Source: an uncultured Bacteroidales bacterium | GTDB taxonomy: Bacteria; Bacteroidota; Bacteroidia; Bacteroidales; UBA932 | Assembly: GCA_944322605.1 (NCBI GenBank) | Contig: CALUPD010000004.1 | Span: 1 to 64,000 of the forward strand | Length of the DNA stretch: 64,000 bases | Reading direction: 5' to 3' | In this document: positions 43,716-53,464 of the stretch, one piece after another | Layout of the letters: each line of letters begins with the position of its first letter | Position numbering within the stretch: position 1 is the stretch's first letter | Translations under genes and position numbers: made by a program | Notes under the pieces: generated by a model | What the model was told of the DNA's origin: nothing | Databases searched by the model: none | The model's input: only the letters and a program-made list of their open reading frames with translations

Positions 43716-45626
43716 ATGGGAAAGATTCACGAGATTTTAGAAAAATATTGGGGATATAAATCTTTCAGGCCGATGCAGGAAGAAATCATAAATTCGGCCC
43801 TTGAAGGCAACGATGTCCTTGCGCTCATGCCCACGGGCGGAGGAAAATCGATATGCTTCCAGGTTCCAGCCCTCGCCAAAGACGGGATAGCCATCGTCGT
43901 GTCTCCGCTAATCGCGCTTATGAAGGACCAGGTCTCGAACCTTAAAGAAAGAGGAGTCAAGGCGTTGGCCGTATATTCCGGAATGAGTGCCGAAGAAATC
44001 GACGCCGCTCTCGACAATGCCGTATACGGAAATTACAAATTGCTTTACGTTTCTCCGGAAAGGCTGAAGTCCGACCTGTTCCGCGCAAGGGCCGCGAAAA
44101 TGAACGTGAGCTTCTTAGTCGTAGACGAAGCGCACTGCATTTCACAATGGGGTTACGATTTCAGGCCTGACTATCTTGAAATAGCGGAAATCAAAAAAAT
44201 CATAGGCCCGGCGCCCGTGATCGCCGTGACGGCCACCGCGACAAAGGCCGTGGCGCAGGATATAATGTCACGGCTCGGTTTCAGGAAAGAAAACGTATTC
44301 GTTTCAGGATTCGAAAGGTCGAACCTCTCCTATGTCGTAAGGCATGCGGAAAACAAGGCGGCGCAAATCCTGAGGATAATAAAATCGGTCGGCGGCTCCG
44401 GGATAATTTATGTGCGCAGCCGCAAAAGGACGCAAGAGATAGCTTCCCTTCTGAAGGCTTCCGGCATTCCGGCTGATTTTTACCATGCGGGGCTGAGCGC
44501 GCAGATACGCGCGGCAAGGCAGAACATGTGGAAATCAGGGGAAATCCGCGTAATCGTCGCCACAAATGCTTTCGGAATGGGAATCGACAAGGCAGACGTG
44601 CGGTTTGTAGTACATTATGACATTCCGGAATCGATAGAAGCCTACTTCCAGGAAGCAGGACGCGCAGGGCGCGACGGCAAAAGGTCATATGCCGTCCTGC
44701 TCGGAGCGAAGAGCGACATTGCAGGCCTCAAAAGGTTTCTGCCGTCCGCTTTCCCTGAAATCGATTATATCTCCGACATATATCAGAAAGTATTCAAGTT
44801 CCTGAAGATACCCTACGAATCCGGAAAGGGCGAAACCTACGAATTCAACCCCGCCGTCTTTGCAAAAAGCTACGGGCTGCAACAGGCAAAAGCCTTTTAC
44901 GCCTTGAAGCATATCGAGAATGAAGGGTACTGGACCCTGACCGACGAGATAGACAACCCTTCCAAAATCGTCTTTACCGTAAGCCGCGACGAGCTTTACA
45001 AGATACAGCTGAACGATATTCAGGCCGACTCTTTCATAAAAACCGTGCTAAGGCTTTATACGGGCCTTTTTTCCTACCCGGTGAAAATCGACGAGGAGTA
45101 CATCGCAATGATGCACAGGTGCAGCGCGGATTATGTCAAATCCATGCTCATAGCCCTGTCCCGCAGGCATATCATAAGATATATCCCGAAAAGCAAGTCG
45201 CCGATGATCATTTTCAATAACGAAAGGCTCGTGGAGTCCAATTTCTACATGAACAGGAAACGTTACGATGCTTTGAAAAAAGCGTATTCCGACAGGTTGG
45301 ACGCCATGGCTTCGTATGTCATGGAAGACAACGAGTGCCGCGCCGTCGCTCTGGCCGGATATTTCGGGCAATCCGTGCCTGAATGCGGGTGCTGCGACGT
45401 ATGCCTTTCGAAAGGAGTCAAAAGAGACCTGCCCCGGACAAAGGAAATGATCAAGGAATCGGTCGCCCAGGCAGGCGGAAGGCTCGACATATCGGCCATA
45501 CAGCTCGAATTCGAAAACAAAGTGCCGGACATCGTGGAAATCGCAAGGGAAATGGTGCGCGAAGGCATCTTCAGGCTTGAGGACGAGACCGTCCTGGTGT
45601 TGGGTAAAATAAAAAGCTCACCCTGA
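43716..45626 (+). CDS. recQ: RecQ-family ATP-dependent DNA helicase
   Basis: A 636-residue superfamily 2 helicase. Motif I MPTGGGKS (38-45), motif II VVDEAHCISQWGYDFRPDYL and motif VI QEAGRAGRDG are complete. The RQC zinc-binding cysteines appear late (CRAVALAGYFGQ, then CGCCDVCLS). An HRDC domain is not evident at the short C-terminus. It unwinds DNA in recombination and fork repair. Bacteroidota often have two RecQ proteins, so this may be the shorter paralogue. Confidence 0.93.
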   Translation: MGKIHEILEKYWGYKSFRPMQEEIINSALEGNDVLALMPTGGGKSICFQVPALAKDGIAIVVSPLIALMKDQVSNLKERGVKALAVYSGMSAEEIDAALDNAVYGNYKLLYVSPERLKSDLFRARAAKMNVSFLVVDEAHCISQWGYDFRPDYLEIAEIKKIIGPAPVIAVTATATKAVAQDIMSRLGFRKENVFVSGFERSNLSYVVRHAENKAAQILRIIKSVGGSGIIYVRSRKRTQEIASLLKASGIPADFYHAGLSAQIRAARQNMWKSGEIRVIVATNAFGMGIDKADVRFVVHYDIPESIEAYFQEAGRAGRDGKRSYAVLLGAKSDIAGLKRFLPSAFPEIDYISDIYQKVFKFLKIPYESGKGETYEFNPAVFAKSYGLQQAKAFYALKHIENEGYWTLTDEIDNPSKIVFTVSRDELYKIQLNDIQADSFIKTVLRLYTGLFSYPVKIDEEYIAMMHRCSADYVKSMLIALSRRHIIRYIPKSKSPMIIFNNERLVESNFYMNRKRYDALKKAYSDRLDAMASYVMEDNECRAVALAGYFGQSVPECGCCDVCLSKGVKRDLPRTKEMIKESVAQAGGRLDISAIQLEFENKVPDIVEIAREMVREGIFRLEDETVLVLGKIKSSP

Positions 45627-46037
45627 GCGCGCTGTTCTTACGGGAAGCGGGGTAAGCATGTTGCTGCAAAGGTAATGCATTTCTCCTGTTTCACAAAATT
45701 TTCATCAAGTTCCGGAGTATTGAACATCAAAGATACCTCATTTGCAATAAGAACATCTGAATCACGGATATAAAATTCGATGGAAATGTCTCGTTCCTGT
45801 TCCGGTGCTCCATACCCGCATCGCAGGAAAACATAATACGGCGATCCGCAAAATACACGTTCGGCATGATTACGAGCAACCGCAGCATCCGCCGCAGCCG
45901 TTTCCGCATTTGCCTTTTCCGCTGCCGGACCTTTTGAAATTCCTGAAAACGCGGACGGCGACATAAACGGCGCACGCAGCCACTATGATATATACCAATA
46001 TGTTTTGTACATCCATAACCTGCAAGTTTTTATAACA
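45627..46037. other. Region between recQ and feoAB with no secure gene
   Basis: 411 bp between convergent genes. One minus-strand frame covers most of it (see next entry). Two minus-strand matches to TAnnTTTG occur inside (TATCTTTG and TACCTTTG in 45674-45740), which would drive antisense transcription into recQ. No terminator hairpin stands out. Confidence 0.35.
45638..45964 (-). CDS. Hypothetical protein, possibly a gene remnant
   Basis: An open frame of 108 residues with no recognised domain. The N-terminal 35 residues are alanine-rich and unconvincing; the C-terminal 70 (YYVFLRCGYGAPEQERDISI and NEVSLMFNTPELDENFVKQE) have the composition of a real folded protein. It could be a small orphan gene, or the 3' remnant of a larger gene truncated beside feoAB. 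No ribosome-binding site or clear promoter supports the start. Confidence 0.25.
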   Translation of the reverse strand: MSPSAFSGISKGPAAEKANAETAAADAAVARNHAERVFCGSPYYVFLRCGYGAPEQERDISIEFYIRDSDVLIANEVSLMFNTPELDENFVKQEKCITFAATCLPRFP

Positions 46038-48503
46038 TCACCCCACAAAAAGCCCGCCGATATGCAGGGCGAGGAATGAAACCACCCATGCAAGCGCAGT
46101 TGTATAGGCAGCCACGAACAAGGCCCACTTCCAGCCTCCGGCTTCCTGCCGTATCGTTACGATCGTGGCTATGCAAGGACAATATATCAAGACGAAAAGC
46201 ATATACCCGTAAGCCACAAGAGGCGTTATCGGAATCCTGTCAGCCAAATTGACCCCCGTTCCCTCATCGACAGAATACAGCACTCCCAAAGTGCTTACCA
46301 CAAGCTCCTTCGCCCCTATTCCGGTCAACAGGCCCACGCCCATTTTCCAATCGAAGCCGAGAGGTTCCACCACAGGCTCAAGTACTTTTCCAATCTGGCC
46401 TATATATGAATTCTCCTGCTGTTCCGCCACGGTAGCATATTCCTGATGATTAGGAAAATACCCCAAGAACCATATGATGATTGAAGCGACCATTATTATG
46501 CCGCCGATTTTTTTAAGGTATTGCACGCCCTTCTCCCACGTATGGCGCAGCACCGATTTCCATGTCGGCATGCGGTAAGGCGGAAGTTCCATGACAAACG
46601 GAGAATCTTCGCCTTTGACCACGAACCTGCTGAATATCCTCGCCATCACCACCGCGAGCAATATTCCCACGACATAGACGGACATGAGGGCAAGTCCCGC
46701 ATGCCTCGGGAAAAACGCGCCTACCATCACAAGGTATATCGGAAGCCTCGCGCTGCACGACATGAGCGGGTTCACCAAGATGGTGACTAACCGTGACTTT
46801 CGGCTCTCGATTATCCTCGACGACATTATTGCAGGAACATTGCACCCGAACCCCATGATTAGAGGTATGAACGACTTTCCGTGAAGCCCCATCTTGTGCA
46901 TTATCTTGTCCATTATGAACGCGGCACGCGCCATGTACCCGGTATCTTCCATAAGGGAGATGAACAGGTAAAGTATCAGTATGTTAGGCAGGAATACGAT
47001 TACGCCTCCCACTCCGCCTATTATTCCGTCCACGACGAGGTCCTTCAGCGCGCCGTCAGGCATCGAACCGTCGACAAGCGTCCCGAGCTTTGCAACAAGC
47101 CATTCTATCCATTGCATGGGATATTCCCCAAGGACATATGTGCCTTCGAACATAAGGTACAGTATGATGAAGAATACGGGAAATCCCCACAGCCTGTGGG
47201 TCACGACAGAGTCGATGACATGCGTAGCCGTATTCTTTTCCTTGCGGTTCTCCCTGTACGTTTCTTTCAATGCCCCCGAGATGAATCCGTATTTCGCGTC
47301 CGTGACTGCCTGTTCGCTGTCTTCGTTAAGGATACTCTTCAGCCTTGCCGTCTCGTTGTTCTTGATTTCGATTATTTTCGGGCCGTCCGGAAGCCCGGCT
47401 GCAAGTTTTTCTATGTCCTTGTCGTTTTCGAGAAGCTTTATCGCTATGAACCTCGATGAATATTTTCTGAGCAGGTTCTCGTTCTTGTTTATTTCCTCGC
47501 GCAAGGTGTCAATGCTCTTTTCAATTTCATAGCCGTGATTTATATGGATATGCCTCGAAATCTTTATTTTTTCGCGTTCGTCTTCCGGAGCGTCGCAATC
47601 ATGGTCGTGCACGTTCGATTCATGCCACATGTTATATTGCTGGAGGACAGCCTTCTCCTCCTCCGGATCTATGCCCATGAAGTCCGCCCCTTCATATATT
47701 CCTATTATCACATGGAAAAGCTCGTCTATCCCTTTTCCGTTGCGGCTTACTGTCGGAACGACAGGAACTCCAAGGAGCATCCCCAATTTCTTATAGTCGA
47801 GAGTATCTCCGCTGCTCTGGAGAGAGTCGTACATGTTCAGGGCCATAACCATGCGCACGTTCATGTCAATGAGCTGCGTAGTCAGGTAAAGGTTCCTTTC
47901 GAGGTTGCCGGCATCGACTACATTTATTATTATGTCGGGGGTCTGGTCTATGATATATTTCCTGACATACAGTTCTTCAGGACTGTATGCGGAAAGCGAA
48001 TAAGTTCCGGGCAGGTCCACTATCCTGAAATGGTAGCCTTGGAAATCGAAATGCCCTTCTTTGGCGTCCACGGTGACGCCGCTGTAATTTCCCACATGCT
48101 CGTGAGCCCCGGAAGCGATATTGAAAAGGGACGTCTTGCCGCAATTCGGATTTCCGACAAGGGCGACATTTATTTCCCTCCTTCTGTCATTCGCGAGCTT
48201 CCTGAGCTTTTCATAAGACACCATGACATGGCTGCCGTCCTGATGCCCGTTTTCCGAGTTTTTGACGTCGGCGATTTCAGACAGGCTCGCCACTTCGATC
48301 ATTTCGGCCTCGCTCCTGCGGAGCGATATCTCGTATCCCAATATCTTGTATTTTATGGGATCCCCCAACGGCGCATTGAGAAGCACTTCGACTTCCTTGC
48401 CTTTTATGAATCCCATCTCTATGATTCGCCGGCGAAAGCCGCCCTGCCCGTACACTTTGACGATTATTCCTTTTTCACCTGTTTTCAGTTCTGACAGCCT
48501 CAT
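46038..48503 (-). CDS. feoB: FeoA-FeoB fusion ferrous iron transporter
   Basis: An 821-residue protein joining an SH3-like FeoA domain (residues 1-72, MRLSELKTGEKGIIVKVYG) to FeoB. The cytosolic G domain carries GNPNCGKTS (117-125), followed by TVDAKEGHF, DLPGTYSLS and NVVDAGNLERN. The membrane part has two Gate motifs, including PLIMGFGCNVPAIMSSR and NPLMSCSARLPIYLVM. It imports Fe2+ across the inner membrane under anaerobic conditions. FeoA-FeoB fusion is common in Bacteroidales and replaces a separate feoA. Confidence 0.96.
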   Translation of the reverse strand: MRLSELKTGEKGIIVKVYGQGGFRRRIIEMGFIKGKEVEVLLNAPLGDPIKYKILGYEISLRRSEAEMIEVASLSEIADVKNSENGHQDGSHVMVSYEKLRKLANDRRREINVALVGNPNCGKTSLFNIASGAHEHVGNYSGVTVDAKEGHFDFQGYHFRIVDLPGTYSLSAYSPEELYVRKYIIDQTPDIIINVVDAGNLERNLYLTTQLIDMNVRMVMALNMYDSLQSSGDTLDYKKLGMLLGVPVVPTVSRNGKGIDELFHVIIGIYEGADFMGIDPEEEKAVLQQYNMWHESNVHDHDCDAPEDEREKIKISRHIHINHGYEIEKSIDTLREEINKNENLLRKYSSRFIAIKLLENDKDIEKLAAGLPDGPKIIEIKNNETARLKSILNEDSEQAVTDAKYGFISGALKETYRENRKEKNTATHVIDSVVTHRLWGFPVFFIILYLMFEGTYVLGEYPMQWIEWLVAKLGTLVDGSMPDGALKDLVVDGIIGGVGGVIVFLPNILILYLFISLMEDTGYMARAAFIMDKIMHKMGLHGKSFIPLIMGFGCNVPAIMSSRIIESRKSRLVTILVNPLMSCSARLPIYLVMVGAFFPRHAGLALMSVYVVGILLAVVMARIFSRFVVKGEDSPFVMELPPYRMPTWKSVLRHTWEKGVQYLKKIGGIIMVASIIIWFLGYFPNHQEYATVAEQQENSYIGQIGKVLEPVVEPLGFDWKMGVGLLTGIGAKELVVSTLGVLYSVDEGTGVNLADRIPITPLVAYGYMLFVLIYCPCIATIVTIRQEAGGWKWALFVAAYTTALAWVVSFLALHIGGLFVG

Positions 48504-48683
48504 TGTCTATTCCCCGTATTATAAGTTGCTTTTCAAAACATTGCCGGATATCGCAATCATCAACGCGGCAACTCTGTAAAACCTCGCAATTATACGAATT
48601 AAATAATAATATAAAAATACATATTAGACGGTACTTATTCCCTTCCCCGTACCTATCAACAATTACGGGCCGCTGCCCGCGCC

Positions 48684-49481
48684 TTACAGCTCAAACAGGT
48701 CGGAAGGGTATCTTCTCGGCAGGACGTTCAGCCTGACGTCGCTTCTATGGAGCTTTTCCAGAACTTCCTCCGATGCACGGTAGGCCATTTCCGGAGTATT
48801 GTTATTGTCGCTTACATGGCACAGGAAAATATTCCTGACGGCAGTGTCGTTCCTGCCGCATATCTTCTCGATAAGGTATGCGGTCTGCTCGTTGCTCAAA
48901 TGCCCGTGCCCTCCGATTATCCGTCTTTTGAGATCCGGAGTATAGCTGCCTTTCATAAGCATGTCGAGATCATAATTGGATTCTATGACAAGATGCTTTG
49001 CAATCGAGGCATACTTGAATATTTCCGACGTAAGCCCTCCCGCGTCCGTAATGACAGTGAACCTTTCTCCGTAAAAATCTATATGGTATCCCAAAGTGCA
49101 AGCCGCGTCATGCGGCACCTTGAACGCTTTTATCTTTATATTCCCGCAGTCGGCGTATGAGTCCATGTCGATTATGCGCCTGCATCCGGAGAGGCAGCTT
49201 CTCGTGCACGGATGGCTGTCCAATACCCTGTGCAGTTCCTCCGACGTGTAGACGGGGATAAAATTCCTCTTGGCGAAGGCCCCGAGATGCTTGATATGGT
49301 CTATATGCTCATGCGTTATAAGGACCTTGGTTATTTTATCCTGACTCAATCCTTTCTCCTTCAATGTCTTGGCAAGGACTCTCGGCCCTACGCCCATGTC
49401 GATCAGGATAGCTTCCCGGTCATTCCCTATGTAATAACAATTTCCGCTGCTCCCGCTTTTTATGCTTAAAAATCTTACCAT
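48684..49481 (-). CDS. MBL-fold metallo-hydrolase (YycJ/WalJ-like)
   Basis: A 265-residue metallo-beta-lactamase-fold enzyme. The N-terminal FLSIKSGSSGNCYYIG and metal motif THEHIDHIKHLGAF (HxHxDH) are typical of the YycJ/WalJ group of exonuclease-like hydrolases; VITDAGGLTSEIF and GGHGHLSNEQTAYLI provide further ligands. It ends the salvage operon, 6 bp after mtnA, though its family role, probably in DNA metabolism, is not obviously related. Confidence 0.88.
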   Translation of the reverse strand: MVRFLSIKSGSSGNCYYIGNDREAILIDMGVGPRVLAKTLKEKGLSQDKITKVLITHEHIDHIKHLGAFAKRNFIPVYTSEELHRVLDSHPCTRSCLSGCRRIIDMDSYADCGNIKIKAFKVPHDAACTLGYHIDFYGERFTVITDAGGLTSEIFKYASIAKHLVIESNYDLDMLMKGSYTPDLKRRIIGGHGHLSNEQTAYLIEKICGRNDTAVRNIFLCHVSDNNNTPEMAYRASEEVLEKLHRSDVRLNVLPRRYPSDLFEL

Positions 49482-49487
49482 TTTGCC

Positions 49488-50573
49488 TCAACGACCTTTT
49501 CTTACTGATTCTACAAGCCCGTCCGCCGATGCGAAATATCCTTTCTCGGTCACATATCCAGTAATAAGGGATGCCGGAGTGACATCGAATGCAGGATTGA
49601 AAACCTTGATGCCATCCGGAGCCAACCGCTTGGAATAATGCATCGTCGTTATTTCTTCAGCGGGCCTTTGTTCTATTTTTATGTCTTTCCCTGAAGCCGT
49701 TCCAGCGTCGAACGTGCTTGAGGGGCCGAGCACGTAGAACGGTATTCCGAAATAATCCGCGAGTATTGCCACCTGCAATGTCCCTATTTTGTTCGCCACG
49801 TCCCCATTCAAGGCGATTCTGTCGCACCCTGCCATTACCATGTCGATTTTGCCGGAAGCCATGAGGGAAGCCGCCATATTATCGCATATGAGAGTGACAT
49901 CGACTCCTGCCTTGGACAGTTCGTATGCAGTCAGGCGCGCCCCCTGCAGCAGCGGCCTTGTCTCGTCAGCATACACTTTCGGTTCCAGCCCGCTTTCATG
50001 GGCAAGGTATATAGGGGAAAGGGCCGTTCCAAAACGCGACACCGCAAGATGCCCGGCATTGCAGTGCGTGAGTATGCCGCAGCCCTTCTTGCTTATAAGC
50101 GGAAGGCCGTTGGCGGCAATCGCCCTGCACATGCATATATCCTCGTTTTTTATATTTTCCGCTTCGTCGAAAAGCATTTCGGCGATACGGACGGGTTCCT
50201 TTCCATCCGCAAGGAGGCTGTCGAAAAGATTCTTCATCCTGTCTACGGCCCATGCAAGGTTTACTGCCGTCGGCCTGCTTGACTTGAGCGACTCTGAACA
50301 ATAATCGAACCACCCGGACAAGCCGGTCCTGTCCGTTCCTTCGAGAACTTTTCTTTTCGTGCATGCCGCAAGCCCTGCTGCGGCAGCGACTCCTATTGCC
50401 GGCGCTCCCCTGACTTTCAGCTTCTTTATCGCATCGACAAGTTCTTCTATGCCGGTCAGGGATTCATATTTTTCCTCGCAAGGCAACAAGGTCTGGTCAA
50501 GTATGACTACCGCCGCGTTTTCCCTGTCGATTTCCACCGCATCGGGCAAAACGAATTTATCATTCATTGCCAT
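49488..50573 (-). CDS. mtnA: 5-methylthioribose/5-deoxyribose-1-phosphate isomerase
   Basis: A 361-residue eIF2B-related isomerase. The family motifs KVRGAPAIGVAAAAGLA, ILTHCNAGHLA with the catalytic cysteine, and GCDRIALNGDVANKIGT with the catalytic aspartate are intact. It turns methylthioribose-1-phosphate (or 5-deoxyribose-1-phosphate) into the ribulose form. Its start overlaps the aldolase gene by 14 bp. No mtnB/C/D methionine-salvage genes follow, so the DHAP-shunt role is more likely than the full methionine cycle. Confidence 0.92.
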   Translation of the reverse strand: MAMNDKFVLPDAVEIDRENAAVVILDQTLLPCEEKYESLTGIEELVDAIKKLKVRGAPAIGVAAAAGLAACTKRKVLEGTDRTGLSGWFDYCSESLKSSRPTAVNLAWAVDRMKNLFDSLLADGKEPVRIAEMLFDEAENIKNEDICMCRAIAANGLPLISKKGCGILTHCNAGHLAVSRFGTALSPIYLAHESGLEPKVYADETRPLLQGARLTAYELSKAGVDVTLICDNMAASLMASGKIDMVMAGCDRIALNGDVANKIGTLQVAILADYFGIPFYVLGPSSTFDAGTASGKDIKIEQRPAEEITTMHYSKRLAPDGIKVFNPAFDVTPASLITGYVTEKGYFASADGLVESVRKGR

Positions 50574-51264
50574 TGCTTTTTACGAATTTGCTTTTCATTA
50601 TCTCCAATTCTTCCATTTCCTGCTTGGTAAAACGTCTCGGTTCGGCATTCCTTGATTCCATGATGCTGCATACCTTGCAATGGTTTTCCGTCACTTCCGT
50701 GCGCCAATATGCTTCCTCGACGCTCCTGCCCCATGCGACAAGGCCGTGGTTCTGCAACACCAGCACGTTCCTGCCCTTTGCCATGGCTTCCACTCTGAAA
50801 GCAAGCTTTTCAGAGCCTGCCGGCGCGTATGCTGCCATTGCAAGGTTGCCCATCCATACGGCGGATTCCGGACTTAGAGGTTCCGACGGGACGTAGCCTG
50901 TGAACGCATACGAACATACGTATGGAGGATGCGTGTGCACGACGGCCCTAATCTCCGGGCTTGACGAATATATTGCAAGATGGGTCATGAATTCGCTTGT
51001 GGGACGGACACCTGGGTTCTGCCCGTATTCTTCCATCAGATCAGGCAAAAGTTTTCCGGCCGCATCTGTAAAGCACAGATCCCTCGCGCTGACGTTCCTT
51101 TTCGAAAAAAGGGTCGGCGTCACTATGAATACGTTCTTGTCCGCCCTTGCCGAAATATTTCCTCCGTTGCCGTCCACGAAGCCCTTGGACCATATCATGT
51201 GCGAATATTCCGCGATTTTTTCCATTATCGCGGAATAATTTTTCTTGCATTCCATTTTACTCAA
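50560..51264 (-). CDS. Class II aldolase, probable 5-deoxyribulose-1-phosphate aldolase
   Basis: A 234-residue class II aldolase/adducin-fold protein. It has [11 protein letters not shown] near the N-terminus, zinc-binding [15 protein letters not shown] and [20 protein letters not shown]. Relatives include fuculose- and rhamnulose-phosphate aldolases and MtnB dehydratase. Because it is encoded directly between PNP and mtnA and overlaps both (4 bp and 14 bp), cleavage of 5-deoxy- or methylthio-ribulose-1-phosphate to DHAP and an aldehyde is the best inference. MtnB-type dehydration is the main alternative. Confidence 0.8.
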   Translation of the reverse strand: MSKMECKKNYSAIMEKIAEYSHMIWSKGFVDGNGGNISARADKNVFIVTPTLFSKRNVSARDLCFTDAAGKLLPDLMEEYGQNPGVRPTSEFMTHLAIYSSSPEIRAVVHTHPPYVCSYAFTGYVPSEPLSPESAVWMGNLAMAAYAPAGSEKLAFRVEAMAKGRNVLVLQNHGLVAWGRSVEEAYWRTEVTENHCKVCSIMESRNAEPRRFTKQEMEELEIMKSKFVKSNGNE

Positions 51265-52115
51265 AGCCTTTTAAGCATTTCCACGAAAATAGAAGTCATT
51301 TTCCCTGCCGCCTCGTCTGCCGCCCTTACCACGTCGTCGCCGTCATTGACAAAATCTTCGGCAAAATGATGGGCCTGGTTCGTTATCACAGACATGCCGA
51401 AAACAGGGATTCCCGAGTGCCTTGCCACGATTACTTCAGGGACCGTGGACATCCCGACCGCATCGGCCCCTGCCCTTCTGAAAAACTCGTATTCCGACGG
51501 AGTTTCGTATGACGGCCCGGTGCCTGCAATATAGACTCCTTTCCATACCTTATGCCCGAGGGACGCCGCCGCCTCTTCCGCAAGCCGTATCAATGAAAGG
51601 TCGTAAGGGCGGGTCATGTCCGGGAATCTCGGGCCGAAACGTTCATCGTTGCGGCCGACAAGCGGATTAGGCATGAGGTTTATATGATCCCTTATTATCA
51701 TGAGATCGCCGACCTTGTAATCGTAATTTATCCCTCCGGCGGCATTCGACACGAAAAGATATCCCGCCCCGAGCATTTTCATCACCCTCACGGGAAAAGT
51801 CACCTGTTTCATCCCGTATCCTTCATAATAATGAAATCTCCCCTGCATTGCGACGACATTTTTCCCGCCGATTTCGCCGAATATAAGATTGCCCTTATGG
51901 CCTGCGGCAGTGGATTGCGGGAAATTCGGGATATCCTTGTAAGGGATTACTGTTTTATTCTCTATCATGTCAGCCATCCTGCCCAGCCCGCTTCCGAGAA
52001 TGATGCATGCGAACGGAGCCTGCCATTGCCTGTTCTCGCTCACCCTGTTTTTTATATATTCCGCAGAAGCCTCATATGCCTCCATAGGATATACGTTCAT
52101 TATCGTTTCTTCCAT
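51261..52115 (-). CDS. Purine nucleoside phosphorylase (PNP-I/MTAP family)
   Basis: A 284-residue trimeric-type nucleoside phosphorylase. Conserved blocks include [15 protein letters not shown], the phosphate loop [30 protein letters not shown] and the base-contacting [30 protein letters not shown]. The asparagine typical of 6-oxopurine PNP is expected in VITNQAHH, favouring inosine/guanosine-type substrates. This fits action after a deaminase, on 5'-deoxyinosine or methylthioinosine. Starts 1 bp after the deaminase stop. Confidence 0.9.
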   Translation of the reverse strand: MEETIMNVYPMEAYEASAEYIKNRVSENRQWQAPFACIILGSGLGRMADMIENKTVIPYKDIPNFPQSTAAGHKGNLIFGEIGGKNVVAMQGRFHYYEGYGMKQVTFPVRVMKMLGAGYLFVSNAAGGINYDYKVGDLMIIRDHINLMPNPLVGRNDERFGPRFPDMTRPYDLSLIRLAEEAAASLGHKVWKGVYIAGTGPSYETPSEYEFFRRAGADAVGMSTVPEVIVARHSGIPVFGMSVITNQAHHFAEDFVNDGDDVVRAADEAAGKMTSIFVEMLKRL

Positions 52116-52116
52116 A

Positions 52117-53397
52117 TCATATTAATTTTCTGAATATTTTCCTGCATTCCCCGATTATCTCGCCTTCGTCCTTCACCTTATGCCCGCGCATAAGCACGTC
52201 GCCTCCGCATACGACCGTGTCTATGCAGGAACTGTCTGCCGCATATACGAAATCGGACATGAAGTCGAAGCCAGGGACGAAAGCATGGCCCGAAGTGTCC
52301 ACCAACATGAAATCGGCTATCTTGCCTTCCGCAATCGCGCCTCCGTCCAGTCCCATATATTCGTAACCTGCACCGGAAGCCGCATGCATGAGTTCTGGCA
52401 AAGGCATCGCTGCCGGATCTTTCCTCCATGCTTTCTGTAGAATAGCCGTTGTCTTCATGGCCTCCCGCATGTCGAGATTGTTCGAAGACGCGCATCCGTC
52501 CGTGCCAAGGGCTATTCTTGCGCCCGCCTCTGCCAGTTCCTTGTACATGAACTTATAGCCCGAAGCAAGCTTCAGGTTTGAATTGACATTATGCACCGCG
52601 CAGACCTTGTTTTTCCCGAGGATTTTTATGTCATTGCCTGTCAAGTGCAAAGAATGGGCAGCAACCGTATTTTCCGTAAGCAGGCCGTATTTTTCAAGAT
52701 GCTCCGCAGGGGTGCGATTGAATTTTTCCCGACAGAATGAATTTTCCGTTTCGGTTTCCGAAAGATGCAAATGTATTTTAAGGCCGTTTTTACATGCGAA
52801 CCTGCCGGCCCAGTCCAGGCTTTCTTCAGAGACGGTATATACGCTATGGACCGCTACTCCGAAATCAATCTTTCCTTGCCACGACAATGCCCTTGCCGCC
52901 TGGCTTGCGCACTCGTCCCTTTGGACTGCGGACTTTTTCCTGTCGAACTGGTCCAGAAATACATAAGAAAGGTTCGCCCTTATCCCGGAGTCAGCGACAG
53001 CCCTGGCCGCGTTGTCTATCATCCAGTACTGGTCGTTGAAAAGAGTAGTTCCCGTCTTTATCATCTCAAGGCACGCAAGCCTCGTGCCCCAATATATCAG
53101 TTCAGGGGAAAGCTTGCTTTCTATCTTCCATATGGCATCCAACCATTCTTTCAAGGGCATGTCCTCCCCTGCTCCCCTGACTGCCGTCATGGCCGCATGC
53201 GTATGCATGTTGGCAAAGCCCGGCACGGCTGTCATTCCATGCGCGTCAACGGTTTCACCGCAGACAGTTTCACCGCAGACAGGAGCGTCTTCCACGGCAT
53301 GCATGCGGATTTTGCTGATGACCCCGTTTTTCACATATATGTCTGCCTTTTCCTTTCCCGGAAAAAGAACGGCATTTCTCACGCAAAGGTTTCCCAT
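52117..53397 (-). CDS. Amidohydrolase: 5'-deoxyadenosine/MTA/SAH deaminase
   Basis: A 426-residue amidohydrolase of the cytosine-deaminase/TrzN-like group. The metal motif MHTHAAM gives His65 and His67; further ligands lie in [10 protein letters not shown] and [18 protein letters not shown]. Members deaminate methylthioadenosine, S-adenosylhomocysteine or 5'-deoxyadenosine. First gene of the salvage operon. Residues about 40-50 are a perfect five-residue duplication (CGETV twice) encoded by a 15-bp tandem repeat at 53252-53281. Substrate choice within the group cannot be read from sequence. Confidence 0.85.
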   Translation of the reverse strand: MGNLCVRNAVLFPGKEKADIYVKNGVISKIRMHAVEDAPVCGETVCGETVDAHGMTAVPGFANMHTHAAMTAVRGAGEDMPLKEWLDAIWKIESKLSPELIYWGTRLACLEMIKTGTTLFNDQYWMIDNAARAVADSGIRANLSYVFLDQFDRKKSAVQRDECASQAARALSWQGKIDFGVAVHSVYTVSEESLDWAGRFACKNGLKIHLHLSETETENSFCREKFNRTPAEHLEKYGLLTENTVAAHSLHLTGNDIKILGKNKVCAVHNVNSNLKLASGYKFMYKELAEAGARIALGTDGCASSNNLDMREAMKTTAILQKAWRKDPAAMPLPELMHAASGAGYEYMGLDGGAIAEGKIADFMLVDTSGHAFVPGFDFMSDFVYAADSSCIDTVVCGGDVLMRGHKVKDEGEIIGECRKIFRKLI

Positions 53398-53430
53398 AGC
53401 ACAAACATTAATACAAATTCACAAAATTAA

Positions 53431-53438
53431 TAAATTTG
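53431..53438 (+). promoter_or_regulatory. Candidate -7 box for radical SAM gene
   Basis: TAAATTTG, 26 bp before the ATG at 53465, in the 67-bp region between divergent genes. Confidence 0.4.
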
Positions 53439-53464
53439 CGGCACTTTTAAAAAGAGACACGGCT

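Noticed and set aside
47535..48494. Long open frame (319 codons) on the plus strand
   Set aside because: Antisense to the FeoA and G domains of the feoAB fusion; no domain recognisable.
49488..50573. Full methionine salvage pathway
   Set aside because: mtnB, mtnC, mtnD and mtnK are not present in the operon; the aldolase and deaminase fit the DHAP shunt better.
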